14,524 nt of DNA from NCBI GenBank assembly GCA_900767505.1, contig CAAFZG010000020.1, forward strand, positions 1 to 14,524. Direction: 5' to 3'. Shown here piece by piece: positions 1 through 8,140 of this stretch. The stretch's first letter is position 1. Each line of letters starts with the position of its first letter. A program made the position numbers and the translations under genes. Source of the DNA: Methanomassiliicoccales archaeon (GTDB lineage: Archaea > Thermoplasmatota > Thermoplasmata > Methanomassiliicoccales > Methanomethylophilaceae). The notes beneath the pieces were generated by a model that saw nothing but the letters and a program-made list of their open reading frames with translations, was not told where the DNA came from and did not search any database.

Positions 1-3000
1 CAATGATCAGATATTCTGCATCGATGCGGAAACAGGCAGTACTATCAATGTTGTCTCTACGGGTGCATCTACAACCGCATTTTATCATTACTTGGGCTAT
101 GGCGGAGGATTCATAGTAGATTATACATCTAAGAAGATCTTTGACGAAGACCTGACCATGGTTTGTTTGATACCAGATGGTGTCAGATATCTTGTATGGC
201 ATGAGATCGACGGCAAAGGTGCATTCTATGGTATAATCAACAGCGGATCCGCAACCGGTATACCATGCAAACTAACTCCAACCACAGGAGTCGAACCTGC
301 TGTCTTGAACAACGAGTTCGGCACTCATGACAAGGTCAACCCATACCAGGAGCTTTACGGAACCACGTCTTCAGCAAAGGTGGTCGGAGATGTCATGTAC
401 TACATCTCTGTGAAAGAGAAATATGTGTCCATCAATGCATTGAATCTCAAAGATGGATCATATTCGACGAAGCAATTGGATCGTTTGAAGGGTTATTATC
501 TGGATGATGGGTGGTTGACAGCATACGGCGGTTATCTTTATCTGACAGCATATGTCACCGGTCTGTTCGGAACATCAGATGTCAATGGCAATCCAACAAT
601 CTGTTATATGAAAGCGGATGGAACCAGCATTGGTGAACCGAAATATGTTGATGTCAATGTCAAGGGATATAATTCATTGACTTCTGCATTCGTCATACAG
701 AACGGCCGCGGGTATTTGAATGTGACCGCTGCAACGACCACAAGTGCAAAATTCTTGGTATATAATATCAACGCTGATACGGGGGAGCCAGTCAAGGATG
801 AAGGTGTCAATGAACTGAACTCGGTCTCCTCTCACGGAAGTCTTGTGGCATCCACATACAATTATGATGCGATGTCCAATACTGGTGAGGTATACATCTA
901 TCTGTTGAATTATTCCGCCAATCAGTACCTTACGATATTCAAGGATGTTTGCAAAGACGGGAAATGGGAATTGTCGAATCAAATATCCAAGAGTCCCATA
1001 GAGCCCGGATTTGGATCCCAGGCGGTCCGTGTCGGAACCGAGGGCCAGCTGATCTTCTACAACGATTCCGGAAAGGTGTACTGCTACGGAACCCCGCAGT
1101 TCGCGAGCAAGTTCGGATTCCTCGTCGACAACGGCGATACCGCCGACATCAGGATCGGAGACGGCGCCGAGACGGATGCCGTGAAGGCGTTCGAGAAGGC
1201 GGTCGCGGATGCGTTCGGCGTCAGGAAGGCGACAATGAATCTTGCCGATGGATCCGTCACCGTTGCCGGAAAAAAGTACTATGTGTATTACATCGACACC
1301 AATGGACAGGCAAAGGCTGTGAAGGAACTCCAGAACAGCTCATTGGCCAAGATCAAGACGTTCTATCTGACGTCAGTGAACGACTCCAATAATATAGCCA
1401 TAGATACCAAATGGTATGATTTCAACACCGGACGCGGTGAAGCATACATTCTCAAAGATGTTGTTCCGAACCTTCGTTCCTATCAACCGATGGTCGTCGA
1501 AAGACCCTTCGTTACATGGGGCGATGGGGAAAAAATAGTGAAGATATATGCGGAGGTAGGAGAACTTGTATCGATTGGTATAGAAGAGGTAACTGATGGT
1601 AAGGAGTTAACTGGATACAAAATCAGTGATGGTGTCATCATACCTGCAAAAGAAGGATATGCGCTCAGAGGATTCACAGACGGTATCGAAATATACGAAA
1701 ATGGAAGCCGGTACATGGTCACTGAGCCCAATGTGAAATTAACCGCAGTATGGGTAAAGAACAACATGGGGGTCACCAGTTTCGAGGTCTTTGTGAACGG
1801 AGAGCAGTTCACAGATCGCGACACAGTTACTATCAATCCCGGTGAGCATAAAATCTCGATTGTGATCGATCCAGAGGAAACAGGTTACACGATTTCATCC
1901 AGTAACACCAACGTGCTTTCTGCAACCAAGTCTGGAAGCTTGTACAAGCTCAATGCAATGAAACCCGGAAAGGCGACCCTGACCATTACAGCCGTTTCCG
2001 GCGACAAGGACAAGGTCATCAATCTGGAGTTCGTTGTCGAGATGCCTAAAACCAGCACGATCAGCGGTCTCAAAGAATCGTTCAACCTGATCGAAGGAGG
2101 CGAAGCCGATCTCAGTTCCGTCAAGACCGATATCGATGGTGTCAAGATTGAATGGTCCTCCAGCAACCAATCTGTCGCGAGTGTATCCAATGGCAAGATC
2201 GTCGCCATCGGCGAGGGTACTGCAATCATCACGGCTACCGCCTCAGACAATCCGTCGAACTATGCCACCTGTGTGGTTAAAGTCACCAAGGCTGTGAAGA
2301 AGGTCACGGACATAAGGCTCAACGATTCTTCCCTCACTCTCAAGGTGAAGGATGTCAGGGTCCTGACGGCCACCGTCACCCCGTCGGATGCCGATGGTGC
2401 CAAGGATCTCATATGGTCCTCCAGCAACTCATCCGTTGTCTCTGTGTCCAACGGTGTCGTGACCGCACTCTCGCCCGGTACGGCCAATGTGACGGTCACA
2501 GCCTCCGACGGCAGCAAGAGCGCATCATGTTCGATAACCGTCACGGGAACGGTCACATCCATTTCCTTGGATCAGACCGCTCTCAGGATCGAGGCCGGCA
2601 AGTCCGCGACCCTCAAGGCCACCACGGCCCCCGACGAGTCTACGAAGTTCACATGGACCACCAGCGACTCCAAGGTGGCCACCGTCTACGGAGGAAAGGT
2701 AACAGGAATATCACCTGGAACCGCCACCATAACCGTGAAATACGGTGATCTGACCGCCACATGCCTTGTCACCGTCTTCAAGAACAGCGATGTCAAGACG
2801 GATACCAAGGACAACGGCGACGGTACCACCACCGTGAAGACCGAGGAGACCATCTCCTCCGGAAGCAGCGACGTGAAGAAGGTCACCGAGGAGACCAAGG
2901 ACAAGGATGACAAGTCCATGGGATCCGAGACCAAGGTCAACGCCGAATCCAAGGACGGCAAGGTGAAGACCGAGGCCACGGTCAAGAAGGATTCGTCCGG

Positions 3001-3790
3001 AAACATCACCGAATCCGCTGTGACCACGACCATAGCCGCGGAGTCCAAGAGCTCCAACGGCAAGCAGACCCTCTCCATCCCGAAGGACGTCCTCCTCTCC
3101 GCTCTGGACCAGATCGACGCAGTGAAGGATGCCACCGGGCAGGATGTCGAACCGATCATCCTGATCGACACAGGCTCCAAGGGAAGCGCATCCGAATCCC
3201 AGACGACGCTCCCGTCCGAGGCCCTGAGCATCATGGCCAAGAACAAGGACGCCCAGCTTCAGGTGAAGACCTCTGCGGGAACCATCGAGATCTCCTCCGG
3301 CGTCATGTCCAAGCTGTCCTCCGACGGCAAGGATGTGAAACTGGGAATCTCCAAGGTATCCGAGAGCGAGATCCCCGAGGAGATCAAGGACAGGATCGGC
3401 GACGCCCACATGTTCGAGCTCAGCGCCTCCTCCGGAGACACCGAGCACCACCAGCTCGGCGGAAAGGTCGTCGTCTCCCTCCCATACGTCCTCGACGGCG
3501 GGAAGAGCGACAAGGATGTCAGGGTCTACTACATGGACGACTCCGGCAAGCTTGTATCGATGATCTGCACATACGACAGGGAGTCTGGATTGGTGTCATT
3601 CGTCACCGACTACTTCTCCTACTTCGTGGTGAGCGACAGGGCCCTGCTCGAGGAGGCAGGCATCTCCGCTTCGTCCGATGACGGACTGGAGGGTCTCCTG
3701 ACCATCGTGATAGCTCTGCTCGTGGTGCTGATAGTCATGATCGCTGCGGCGTTCGTGCTGTACATCCGCAACAACAACATACACCTCTGA
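1..3790 (+). CDS. Large cell-surface protein, 5' partial: beta-propeller, InlB-type repeat, four Ig-like domains, C-terminal anchor
   Basis: The frame is open from base 2, with propeller-type sequence (QIFCIDAETGS) before the first possible start (TTG at 92), so the true start lies upstream. The visible 1262 residues read in order as follows. A PQQ/WD-like propeller spans about 2-1100. A divergent DUF4430-like stretch lies at about 1118-1390. An InlB B-repeat-like segment spans about 1490-1755. Four Ig-like (Big2-type) domains lie at about 1771-2046, 2049-2300, 2306-2548 and 2549-2780; the last three show W(S/T)(S/T)S(N/D) and G.A.(I/V)T.T-type motifs. A Lys/Asp/Thr/Glu-rich stalk spans about 2785-3060. 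A module shared with the next gene spans about 3455-3640, and a hydrophobic anchor about 3690-3765 ends in RNNNIHL. The protein is therefore probably membrane-anchored and displayed outside the cell as an adhesin or ligand-capture protein. GC content changes sharply within the gene. Architecture is well supported; function is inferred. Confidence 0.85.
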   Translation, partial: NDQIFCIDAETGSTINVVSTGASTTAFYHYLGYGGGFIVDYTSKKIFDEDLTMVCLIPDGVRYLVWHEIDGKGAFYGIINSGSATGIPCKLTPTTGVEPAVLNNEFGTHDKVNPYQELYGTTSSAKVVGDVMYYISVKEKYVSINALNLKDGSYSTKQLDRLKGYYLDDGWLTAYGGYLYLTAYVTGLFGTSDVNGNPTICYMKADGTSIGEPKYVDVNVKGYNSLTSAFVIQNGRGYLNVTAATTTSAKFLVYNINADTGEPVKDEGVNELNSVSSHGSLVASTYNYDAMSNTGEVYIYLLNYSANQYLTIFKDVCKDGKWELSNQISKSPIEPGFGSQAVRVGTEGQLIFYNDSGKVYCYGTPQFASKFGFLVDNGDTADIRIGDGAETDAVKAFEKAVADAFGVRKATMNLADGSVTVAGKKYYVYYIDTNGQAKAVKELQNSSLAKIKTFYLTSVNDSNNIAIDTKWYDFNTGRGEAYILKDVVPNLRSYQPMVVERPFVTWGDGEKIVKIYAEVGELVSIGIEEVTDGKELTGYKISDGVIIPAKEGYALRGFTDGIEIYENGSRYMVTEPNVKLTAVWVKNNMGVTSFEVFVNGEQFTDRDTVTINPGEHKISIVIDPEETGYTISSSNTNVLSATKSGSLYKLNAMKPGKATLTITAVSGDKDKVINLEFVVEMPKTSTISGLKESFNLIEGGEADLSSVKTDIDGVKIEWSSSNQSVASVSNGKIVAIGEGTAIITATASDNPSNYATCVVKVTKAVKKVTDIRLNDSSLTLKVKDVRVLTATVTPSDADGAKDLIWSSSNSSVVSVSNGVVTALSPGTANVTVTASDGSKSASCSITVTGTVTSISLDQTALRIEAGKSATLKATTAPDESTKFTWTTSDSKVATVYGGKVTGISPGTATITVKYGDLTATCLVTVFKNSDVKTDTKDNGDGTTTVKTEETISSGSSDVKKVTEETKDKDDKSMGSETKVNAESKDGKVKTEATVKKDSSGNITESAVTTTIAAESKSSNGKQTLSIPKDVLLSALDQIDAVKDATGQDVEPIILIDTGSKGSASESQTTLPSEALSIMAKNKDAQLQVKTSAGTIEISSGVMSKLSSDGKDVKLGISKVSESEIPEEIKDRIGDAHMFELSASSGDTEHHQLGGKVVVSLPYVLDGGKSDKDVRVYYMDDSGKLVSMICTYDRESGLVSFVTDYFSYFVVSDRALLEEAGISASSDDGLEGLLTIVIALLVVLIVMIAAAFVLYIRNNNIHL

Positions 3791-3808
3791 TCCCCCTTTC
3801 CTGGGGGA
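3791..3808 (+). terminator. Short hairpin directly after the stop codon
   Basis: TCCCCC at 3791-3796 pairs with GGGGGA at 3803-3808 across a six-base loop. It touches the TGA of the upstream gene. No T-tract follows, so it may stabilise the mRNA 3' end rather than terminate transcription. Confidence 0.4.
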
Positions 3809-3824
3809 ATCCGCAAACCTCTTC

Positions 3825-3844
3825 CGCCCGCCTTCGGGCGGGTG
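3825..3844 (+). terminator. GC-rich hairpin with UUCG tetraloop
   Basis: CCCGCC at 3827-3832 and GGCGGG at 3837-3842 enclose TTCG, giving the very stable C(UUCG)G loop. A G-T wobble (3826/3843) and a C-G pair (3825/3844) extend the stem. It lies between two surface-protein genes and before the next promoter. There is no oligo-T run, so a role as terminator or mRNA 3'-end structure is tentative. Confidence 0.45.
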
Positions 3845-3900
3845 CTCATGTTGACACCTGCGGATAATCTGTACATTACATCCAACCAACATTCTTCATG

Positions 3901-3948
3901 TTTTATAACCCTCCTGGGAGTCCTATCATCACACTATGAACAGGTGAT
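3901..3948 (+). promoter_or_regulatory. Archaeal promoter and Shine-Dalgarno site for the six-gene cluster
   Basis: TTTATAA at 3902-3908 is a good archaeal TATA box. Transcription would be expected to start about 25 bases downstream, near 3930, leaving a leader of about 25 bases. That leader carries GGTGAT at 3943-3948, six bases before the ATG at 3955. The leader is too short to hold a riboswitch. This is the only clear promoter seen between 3791 and 13207. Confidence 0.6.
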
Positions 3949-3954
3949 GATCGT

Positions 3955-6741
3955 ATGGAAAGGAGGACATACTTGTTCGCGGTCGCGGCCGTCCTGATCG
4001 TTGCATCGGCGGCATTCGTGATCGCGGCTGACGATTCCGATGCCGCGGGCAGTTACGATGCCCGTGTGTTCTTCGGAGACGGCACCCAATCCGGGACACG
4101 GGAGCTGTCCGGGAGCGGGAGCGATGTGAAAACGATAGTGACGGGGGCGCTGAAAGGCTCCGGACACCCTGTCGAGGTATACCCCAACGGGACCATCAAG
4201 AGCGTGGACGGCAAGGAGGCCGATGGGACGGGCTCATGGGTCGTGTTCCAGTGGAGGCCGCCGACGGGATGGTCGATAACGTATCTGAACAGCAACGGAG
4301 ACAAGTTCCTGGAGAACGGAACATCGTACTATGTCATGTTCTCCCAGTCGAAGACAGGGAATGACGGCAAGACGACCTATCAGACCCCGTCGATGGAACC
4401 CGTGAGCACGGGATACTTCTTCATCAAATTCAAAGAGGACTACAACGCGAACAGCTATGCGACATCCGTCCTGACCGAGGAGCAGAGACGCACCGGATTC
4501 TGGATCGACGGTTCGGGCTCCACCATGGCCGCCGCGTTCCAGAACGCCTGCGACAAGTACGGTTTCGAACTGAACATGAGCGACGGAAAGAAGGGGGATG
4601 TCATCGACCTGGACTACGTCGGATGGCTGTACAGTTTCTTCGGCCTCTCCGACGAGCACAAGAGCGGAGATGTGGAAAACGGCACCTGGAAGTACTGGAG
4701 CCAATTCTATTGGGACTCCAAGACCAACGGCTGGGTGTACGGACAGACCATGGGACACTACGATCCCGCAGTGTACCCGTACATCGCGCTCGTGAGGCAG
4801 ATCACAACAAAGGAGAACGTCTCCACGGACCTCGGTCAGAGGCCCTCGGACGCACCGATCTCCAAGATCTCCAACGGCTGCACCGTCACCTTCGTGGACG
4901 GGGACGGGAAGACCACTTCCCAGAAAGTGAAATATTTCGGAAGCGCCAAGGAACCCTCGACCCCGACCAAATCCCCCACATCGGACACATCCTATGTGTT
5001 CAAGGGCTGGAAAGGGAACTACACCCAGGTGATATCCGATGTCAGGATCGTCGCGGAGTTCACCGAGGTGAAGAACACCAAGGTATCCGGCATCAGCATA
5101 ACGGATTCGAAATCCTCGATGCCTGCGGGAACGTCGTTCACATTCAAGGCGACGGTCAGGCCCTCGGACGCGACCAACAAAGACGTTACATGGTCCACAT
5201 CAGACCAATCGGTCGCTTCTGTCGACAGGAACGGTCTTGTGACCGCCAAGAAGGAGGGCAAGGCCACCATAACCGCAACCTCCAAGGACGGCGGATTCAC
5301 GGATTCCGTGGAGCTGACCGTCACGGCGACCGTGGACAAGGTGTGGTCCGTATCCATCAAGGAAGGGGACATCGCCGTCGAGATCGGCAAGACCCGCGCT
5401 CTCACCGCGGTGATACAGCCTGAGAAGGCCAAGGACCGTACCGTGAAGTGGTCATCCGCCGACGAAGGCATAGTGAAGATCGATCAGGCCGGCAAGGTGA
5501 CGGCTGTCGCGCTCGGAACCACCACCGTGACCGTGACGACCAACGACGGGGGACTCACAGCCACCTCGAAGGTGACCGTCGTGAAATCGTCCGACAGCGT
5601 CTGGTCCGTCAGGATAGACGGCGGTGACCGCGAGGCCACCGTCGGTTCGAAGATTCAGCTGAAGGCGGTCGTCGAGCCCGACACCGCCAAGAACAAGAAG
5701 GTGGAATGGTCGGTCACCGACACCTCGATGGCATCCATCGATGCTTCCGGAAACCTCCAGATCAAGAAGATCGGTACCAGCGGTACGGTCGTCGTCGTGG
5801 TGAAGACCGTCGACGGCGGGATCAGGGACTCCATAAGCATCAAGGTCAGGCCCGGTGCGGGCCAGGCCGGGGAAGTGTCCATAACCGGAGGGGACTCCGC
5901 CATACGCGTCGGGGATTCCGACCAGCTCAAACTAGTTCTCGAAAACAATGTCACAAAGAGGTCCGCATCATGGGTCAGCAGCGACTCTTCGGTCGTCTCC
6001 GTCGATCCCAAGACGGGGGAGGTCACCGCCAGGAAGGTGGGAACCGCCACGATCATCGCCACGATGGTCGATGGAGGCGCGGAAGCATCCTGCAGAGTAA
6101 GTGTCTACTCGGACAGCGATGTCTCCCACATAAGCGAGAGCGAGGTGACCTCCAAGGGCGATACCGCGGAGTCAGGTCTGGACTTCAAGGCAACCGAGGC
6201 CCTTGTAAAGAACGATTCGGGATACACCGTGAGGACCGACAAGCTCGGTTCGGTCTCGCTTCCGGCGGAGGTCGTGAGCTCGCTCCACTCGGACGGGATC
6301 AGACTCACGCTGAGCATATCCATACTCGACAACTCGGACCTGAAGTCCGCCCAGAAGAAGGTTGTCGGCGACAGCAGGGTCTTCGAATACACGATAGCCG
6401 GAAACGACGTCCCCGATCTCGGGGGCAAGGCGAAGGTGACCATCCCCTACGAACTGAAGGACGGGGAGAAGGCAGCCGATGTCCGCGTGTACTGCATGCT
6501 CGATCAGGACGGCAACACGGAGGAGTTCAAGTGCTCCTACGATGCTGCGACAGGCATGGCGACCTTCGAGACCACGCACTTCTCGCTGTACTTCGCGACC
6601 ACCCAGAAGATCGGCGGGTCCGAAGGAACAGGATCCGGAGAGGGTTCCGGCGGTTCGATGACACCGATGATCATAGGTGCCGTCGCGGCGGTCCTCGTGA
6701 TCGGAGCGGTCGTTGCGGTCCGCATGCGCGGAAAGGAATGA
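3955..6741 (+). CDS. Secreted, membrane-anchored surface protein with two DUF4430-like modules, InlB repeat and four Big2 domains
   Basis: 928 residues. The start is fixed by GGTGAT six bases upstream. A signal peptide (residues 1 to about 25) runs into ADDSDA. Two DUF4430/transcobalamin-C-like modules follow at about 34-137 and 182-282; both carry a GxxxE/P...GW pattern with Trp- and Tyr-rich strands. An InlB B-repeat-like segment lies at about 305-370 (TVTFVDGDGK, FKGW). Four Big2 Ig domains begin near 378, 463, 549 and 640, each with a W(S/V)xxD(x)S-type core and a GxxTVT-type strand. A C-terminal module at about 760-885 includes LGGKAKVTIPY and is shared with the upstream gene. A Gly/Ser linker at 886-901 leads to a membrane helix at about 902-923 ending in RMRGKE. 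This is a stalked outer-surface protein, first gene of the putative operon. Ligand capture is inferred from the DUF4430-like heads and the transporter downstream; adhesion is the alternative. Confidence 0.9.
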   Translation: MERRTYLFAVAAVLIVASAAFVIAADDSDAAGSYDARVFFGDGTQSGTRELSGSGSDVKTIVTGALKGSGHPVEVYPNGTIKSVDGKEADGTGSWVVFQWRPPTGWSITYLNSNGDKFLENGTSYYVMFSQSKTGNDGKTTYQTPSMEPVSTGYFFIKFKEDYNANSYATSVLTEEQRRTGFWIDGSGSTMAAAFQNACDKYGFELNMSDGKKGDVIDLDYVGWLYSFFGLSDEHKSGDVENGTWKYWSQFYWDSKTNGWVYGQTMGHYDPAVYPYIALVRQITTKENVSTDLGQRPSDAPISKISNGCTVTFVDGDGKTTSQKVKYFGSAKEPSTPTKSPTSDTSYVFKGWKGNYTQVISDVRIVAEFTEVKNTKVSGISITDSKSSMPAGTSFTFKATVRPSDATNKDVTWSTSDQSVASVDRNGLVTAKKEGKATITATSKDGGFTDSVELTVTATVDKVWSVSIKEGDIAVEIGKTRALTAVIQPEKAKDRTVKWSSADEGIVKIDQAGKVTAVALGTTTVTVTTNDGGLTATSKVTVVKSSDSVWSVRIDGGDREATVGSKIQLKAVVEPDTAKNKKVEWSVTDTSMASIDASGNLQIKKIGTSGTVVVVVKTVDGGIRDSISIKVRPGAGQAGEVSITGGDSAIRVGDSDQLKLVLENNVTKRSASWVSSDSSVVSVDPKTGEVTARKVGTATIIATMVDGGAEASCRVSVYSDSDVSHISESEVTSKGDTAESGLDFKATEALVKNDSGYTVRTDKLGSVSLPAEVVSSLHSDGIRLTLSISILDNSDLKSAQKKVVGDSRVFEYTIAGNDVPDLGGKAKVTIPYELKDGEKAADVRVYCMLDQDGNTEEFKCSYDAATGMATFETTHFSLYFATTQKIGGSEGTGSGEGSGGSMTPMIIGAVAAVLVIGAVVAVRMRGKE

Positions 6742-6760
6742 TGCCAGGGGTTGAAGAGAT

Positions 6761-8140
6761 ATGATGAGGTCCGTCAGGGCCAAGATCATGGGCTCGGCGA
6801 TCGTCGCAGTGATGATCGTCGCGGCCCTCCCCCTGGTGGGTGTGACGGAATCCTCCGCCGACACCCGCGAGGGAGTGGTCTTGGATTTCGGCTATTGGGA
6901 TTCCGAATGGATAGACACCCCGCTGGCGGCCGGCATGGACGGGGACGATGTCCTCGACCATGTCTGCAAGCTCAGGGGATACGAGGTCACCCGTCTCAAG
7001 GACGGATCCGTCTACTCGGTGAACGGCCAGATGAACCTGGTCGGCATCAGCTGGGGGATGTACATCCTCGGGGACGGCGGATGGGTCGAGGCAGATCCCT
7101 CGGCCATCGACGCCGGCGACCACAGGGTGATCACATGGGCCCGCACCTCCGGCGCGGACGCCCTGGTCCCCGGGACGGACTACTCCGGATTCGGATACTA
7201 CGGATACGCTTCCGAGGGGAAGTCCCTGAGGACGGGGCAGGATCTCCGCATTGTCACCCTCGCACCGTCCGTCACCGAGACGATATGCTCGGTCGGCGGA
7301 GCGGACCTCATCGCGGGGACCGACCTGTACAGCAACTATCCTTCAAGGATCGAGGAGGGGCACAGGGACGGGAGCATCGCCATCACCGGCGGATACACCG
7401 ATCCCAGCTTCGAATGGATAATCAAACTGGCCCCCGACCTGGTGTTCTGCGACGGAAGCGTCGGACAGCAGGTGACCGTGGCGGACAAGCTCCGCAAGTC
7501 CGGTGTGGACTGCGTTATCCTCTATGATGCAGTGGATGTCGCCGCTATGTACGACAACATATGGATCGCGGCATCCGCATTGGGGATGTCCAACAATGCG
7601 AACCATGTCATCCAGGTCCTCCGCGGCACCCTGAACGACGTCTCCGGAATAGCGGGGGATACCAACAAGAGGGTGTTCTCGGCCCTTTCCGCAGACCCGT
7701 CCCCATGGACCTCGGGATCCTACACGTTCCTTTCGGACCTGGTGGCCAACGCAGGCGGGAGGAACGTCTTCGACTCGCAGTCGTCCGGATGGTTCATGGT
7801 CTCCAAGGAGCAGATCTACGCCAAGCAGCCCCAGGTCATCGTGATAATCTCGACCGACCGCATAGAGGACGACGCCGGATACGCCAAACTGCTGGATTCC
7901 CTCGACCCGATGTGGAAGAACACGCCCGCATTCAAGAACGGCAACGTCTACGTGTTCTCGGGGGACGCGGCGGATATAATGCAGCGTCCGGGGCCCAGGC
8001 TGGCCGAGGCTGCAGAGCTCCTGTGCAAGATGCTCAATCCCGATGCGTTCATGGACAGGGACCCTCTGGACCTCATCCCGAAGTACATCTGCGACGACTA
8101 CAGGACCTATCTGAAGTATCAGAAGGAGACGGTAGTATGA
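6761..8140 (+). CDS. BtuF/FepB-type ABC substrate-binding protein with an N-terminal DUF4430-like domain
   Basis: 459 residues. The start is ATG 6761 (ATG 6764 is possible), with GGGGTTGA at 6747-6754 and a 19-base gap after the previous gene. A signal peptide (residues 1 to about 33) ends in TESSADT. Residues about 38-137 form a DUF4430-like module (DVLDHVCKLRGYEV, SVNG, ISWGMY, ITWA). Residues about 160-430 form a helical-backbone periplasmic-binding domain of the corrinoid/siderophore/heme class. Landmarks are IVTLAPSVTETICSVGGAD, the ligand-cleft region APDLVF, NGNVYVFSGDA and QRPGPRLAEAAELL. There is no lipobox Cys and no C-terminal helix, so an uncleaved signal anchor may hold it at the membrane. 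It should deliver a metal-chelate ligand to the permease and ATPase encoded downstream. Corrinoid is favoured because of the attached transcobalamin-like module; iron chelate or heme cannot be excluded. Confidence 0.9.
   Translation: MMRSVRAKIMGSAIVAVMIVAALPLVGVTESSADTREGVVLDFGYWDSEWIDTPLAAGMDGDDVLDHVCKLRGYEVTRLKDGSVYSVNGQMNLVGISWGMYILGDGGWVEADPSAIDAGDHRVITWARTSGADALVPGTDYSGFGYYGYASEGKSLRTGQDLRIVTLAPSVTETICSVGGADLIAGTDLYSNYPSRIEEGHRDGSIAITGGYTDPSFEWIIKLAPDLVFCDGSVGQQVTVADKLRKSGVDCVILYDAVDVAAMYDNIWIAASALGMSNNANHVIQVLRGTLNDVSGIAGDTNKRVFSALSADPSPWTSGSYTFLSDLVANAGGRNVFDSQSSGWFMVSKEQIYAKQPQVIVIISTDRIEDDAGYAKLLDSLDPMWKNTPAFKNGNVYVFSGDAADIMQRPGPRLAEAAELLCKMLNPDAFMDRDPLDLIPKYICDDYRTYLKYQKETVV

Noticed and set aside
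949..1392. Plus-strand open frame of 147 codons inside the first gene
   Set aside because: It is an off-frame shadow over the GC-rich patch, Arg-rich and without start signals; the main frame continues through with recognisable domains.
3791..3954. Possible corrinoid riboswitch or small RNA before the operon
   Set aside because: The region after the TATA box leaves only about 25 bases of leader, and the upstream hairpins lie before the promoter. There is no room for a riboswitch fold.
1771..6110. Ig-domain repeats considered as a mobile or CRISPR-like repeat array
   Set aside because: The repeats are in-frame, diverged at DNA level and about 250 bases long, matching Big2 protein domains rather than short direct repeats with unique spacers.
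7561..8136. Upstream extension of the propeller gene's frame into the binding-protein gene
   Set aside because: The signal peptide begins at ATG 8137 with a well-spaced GGAG and an ATGA overlap. The upstream translation is Arg/Pro-rich shadow sequence.
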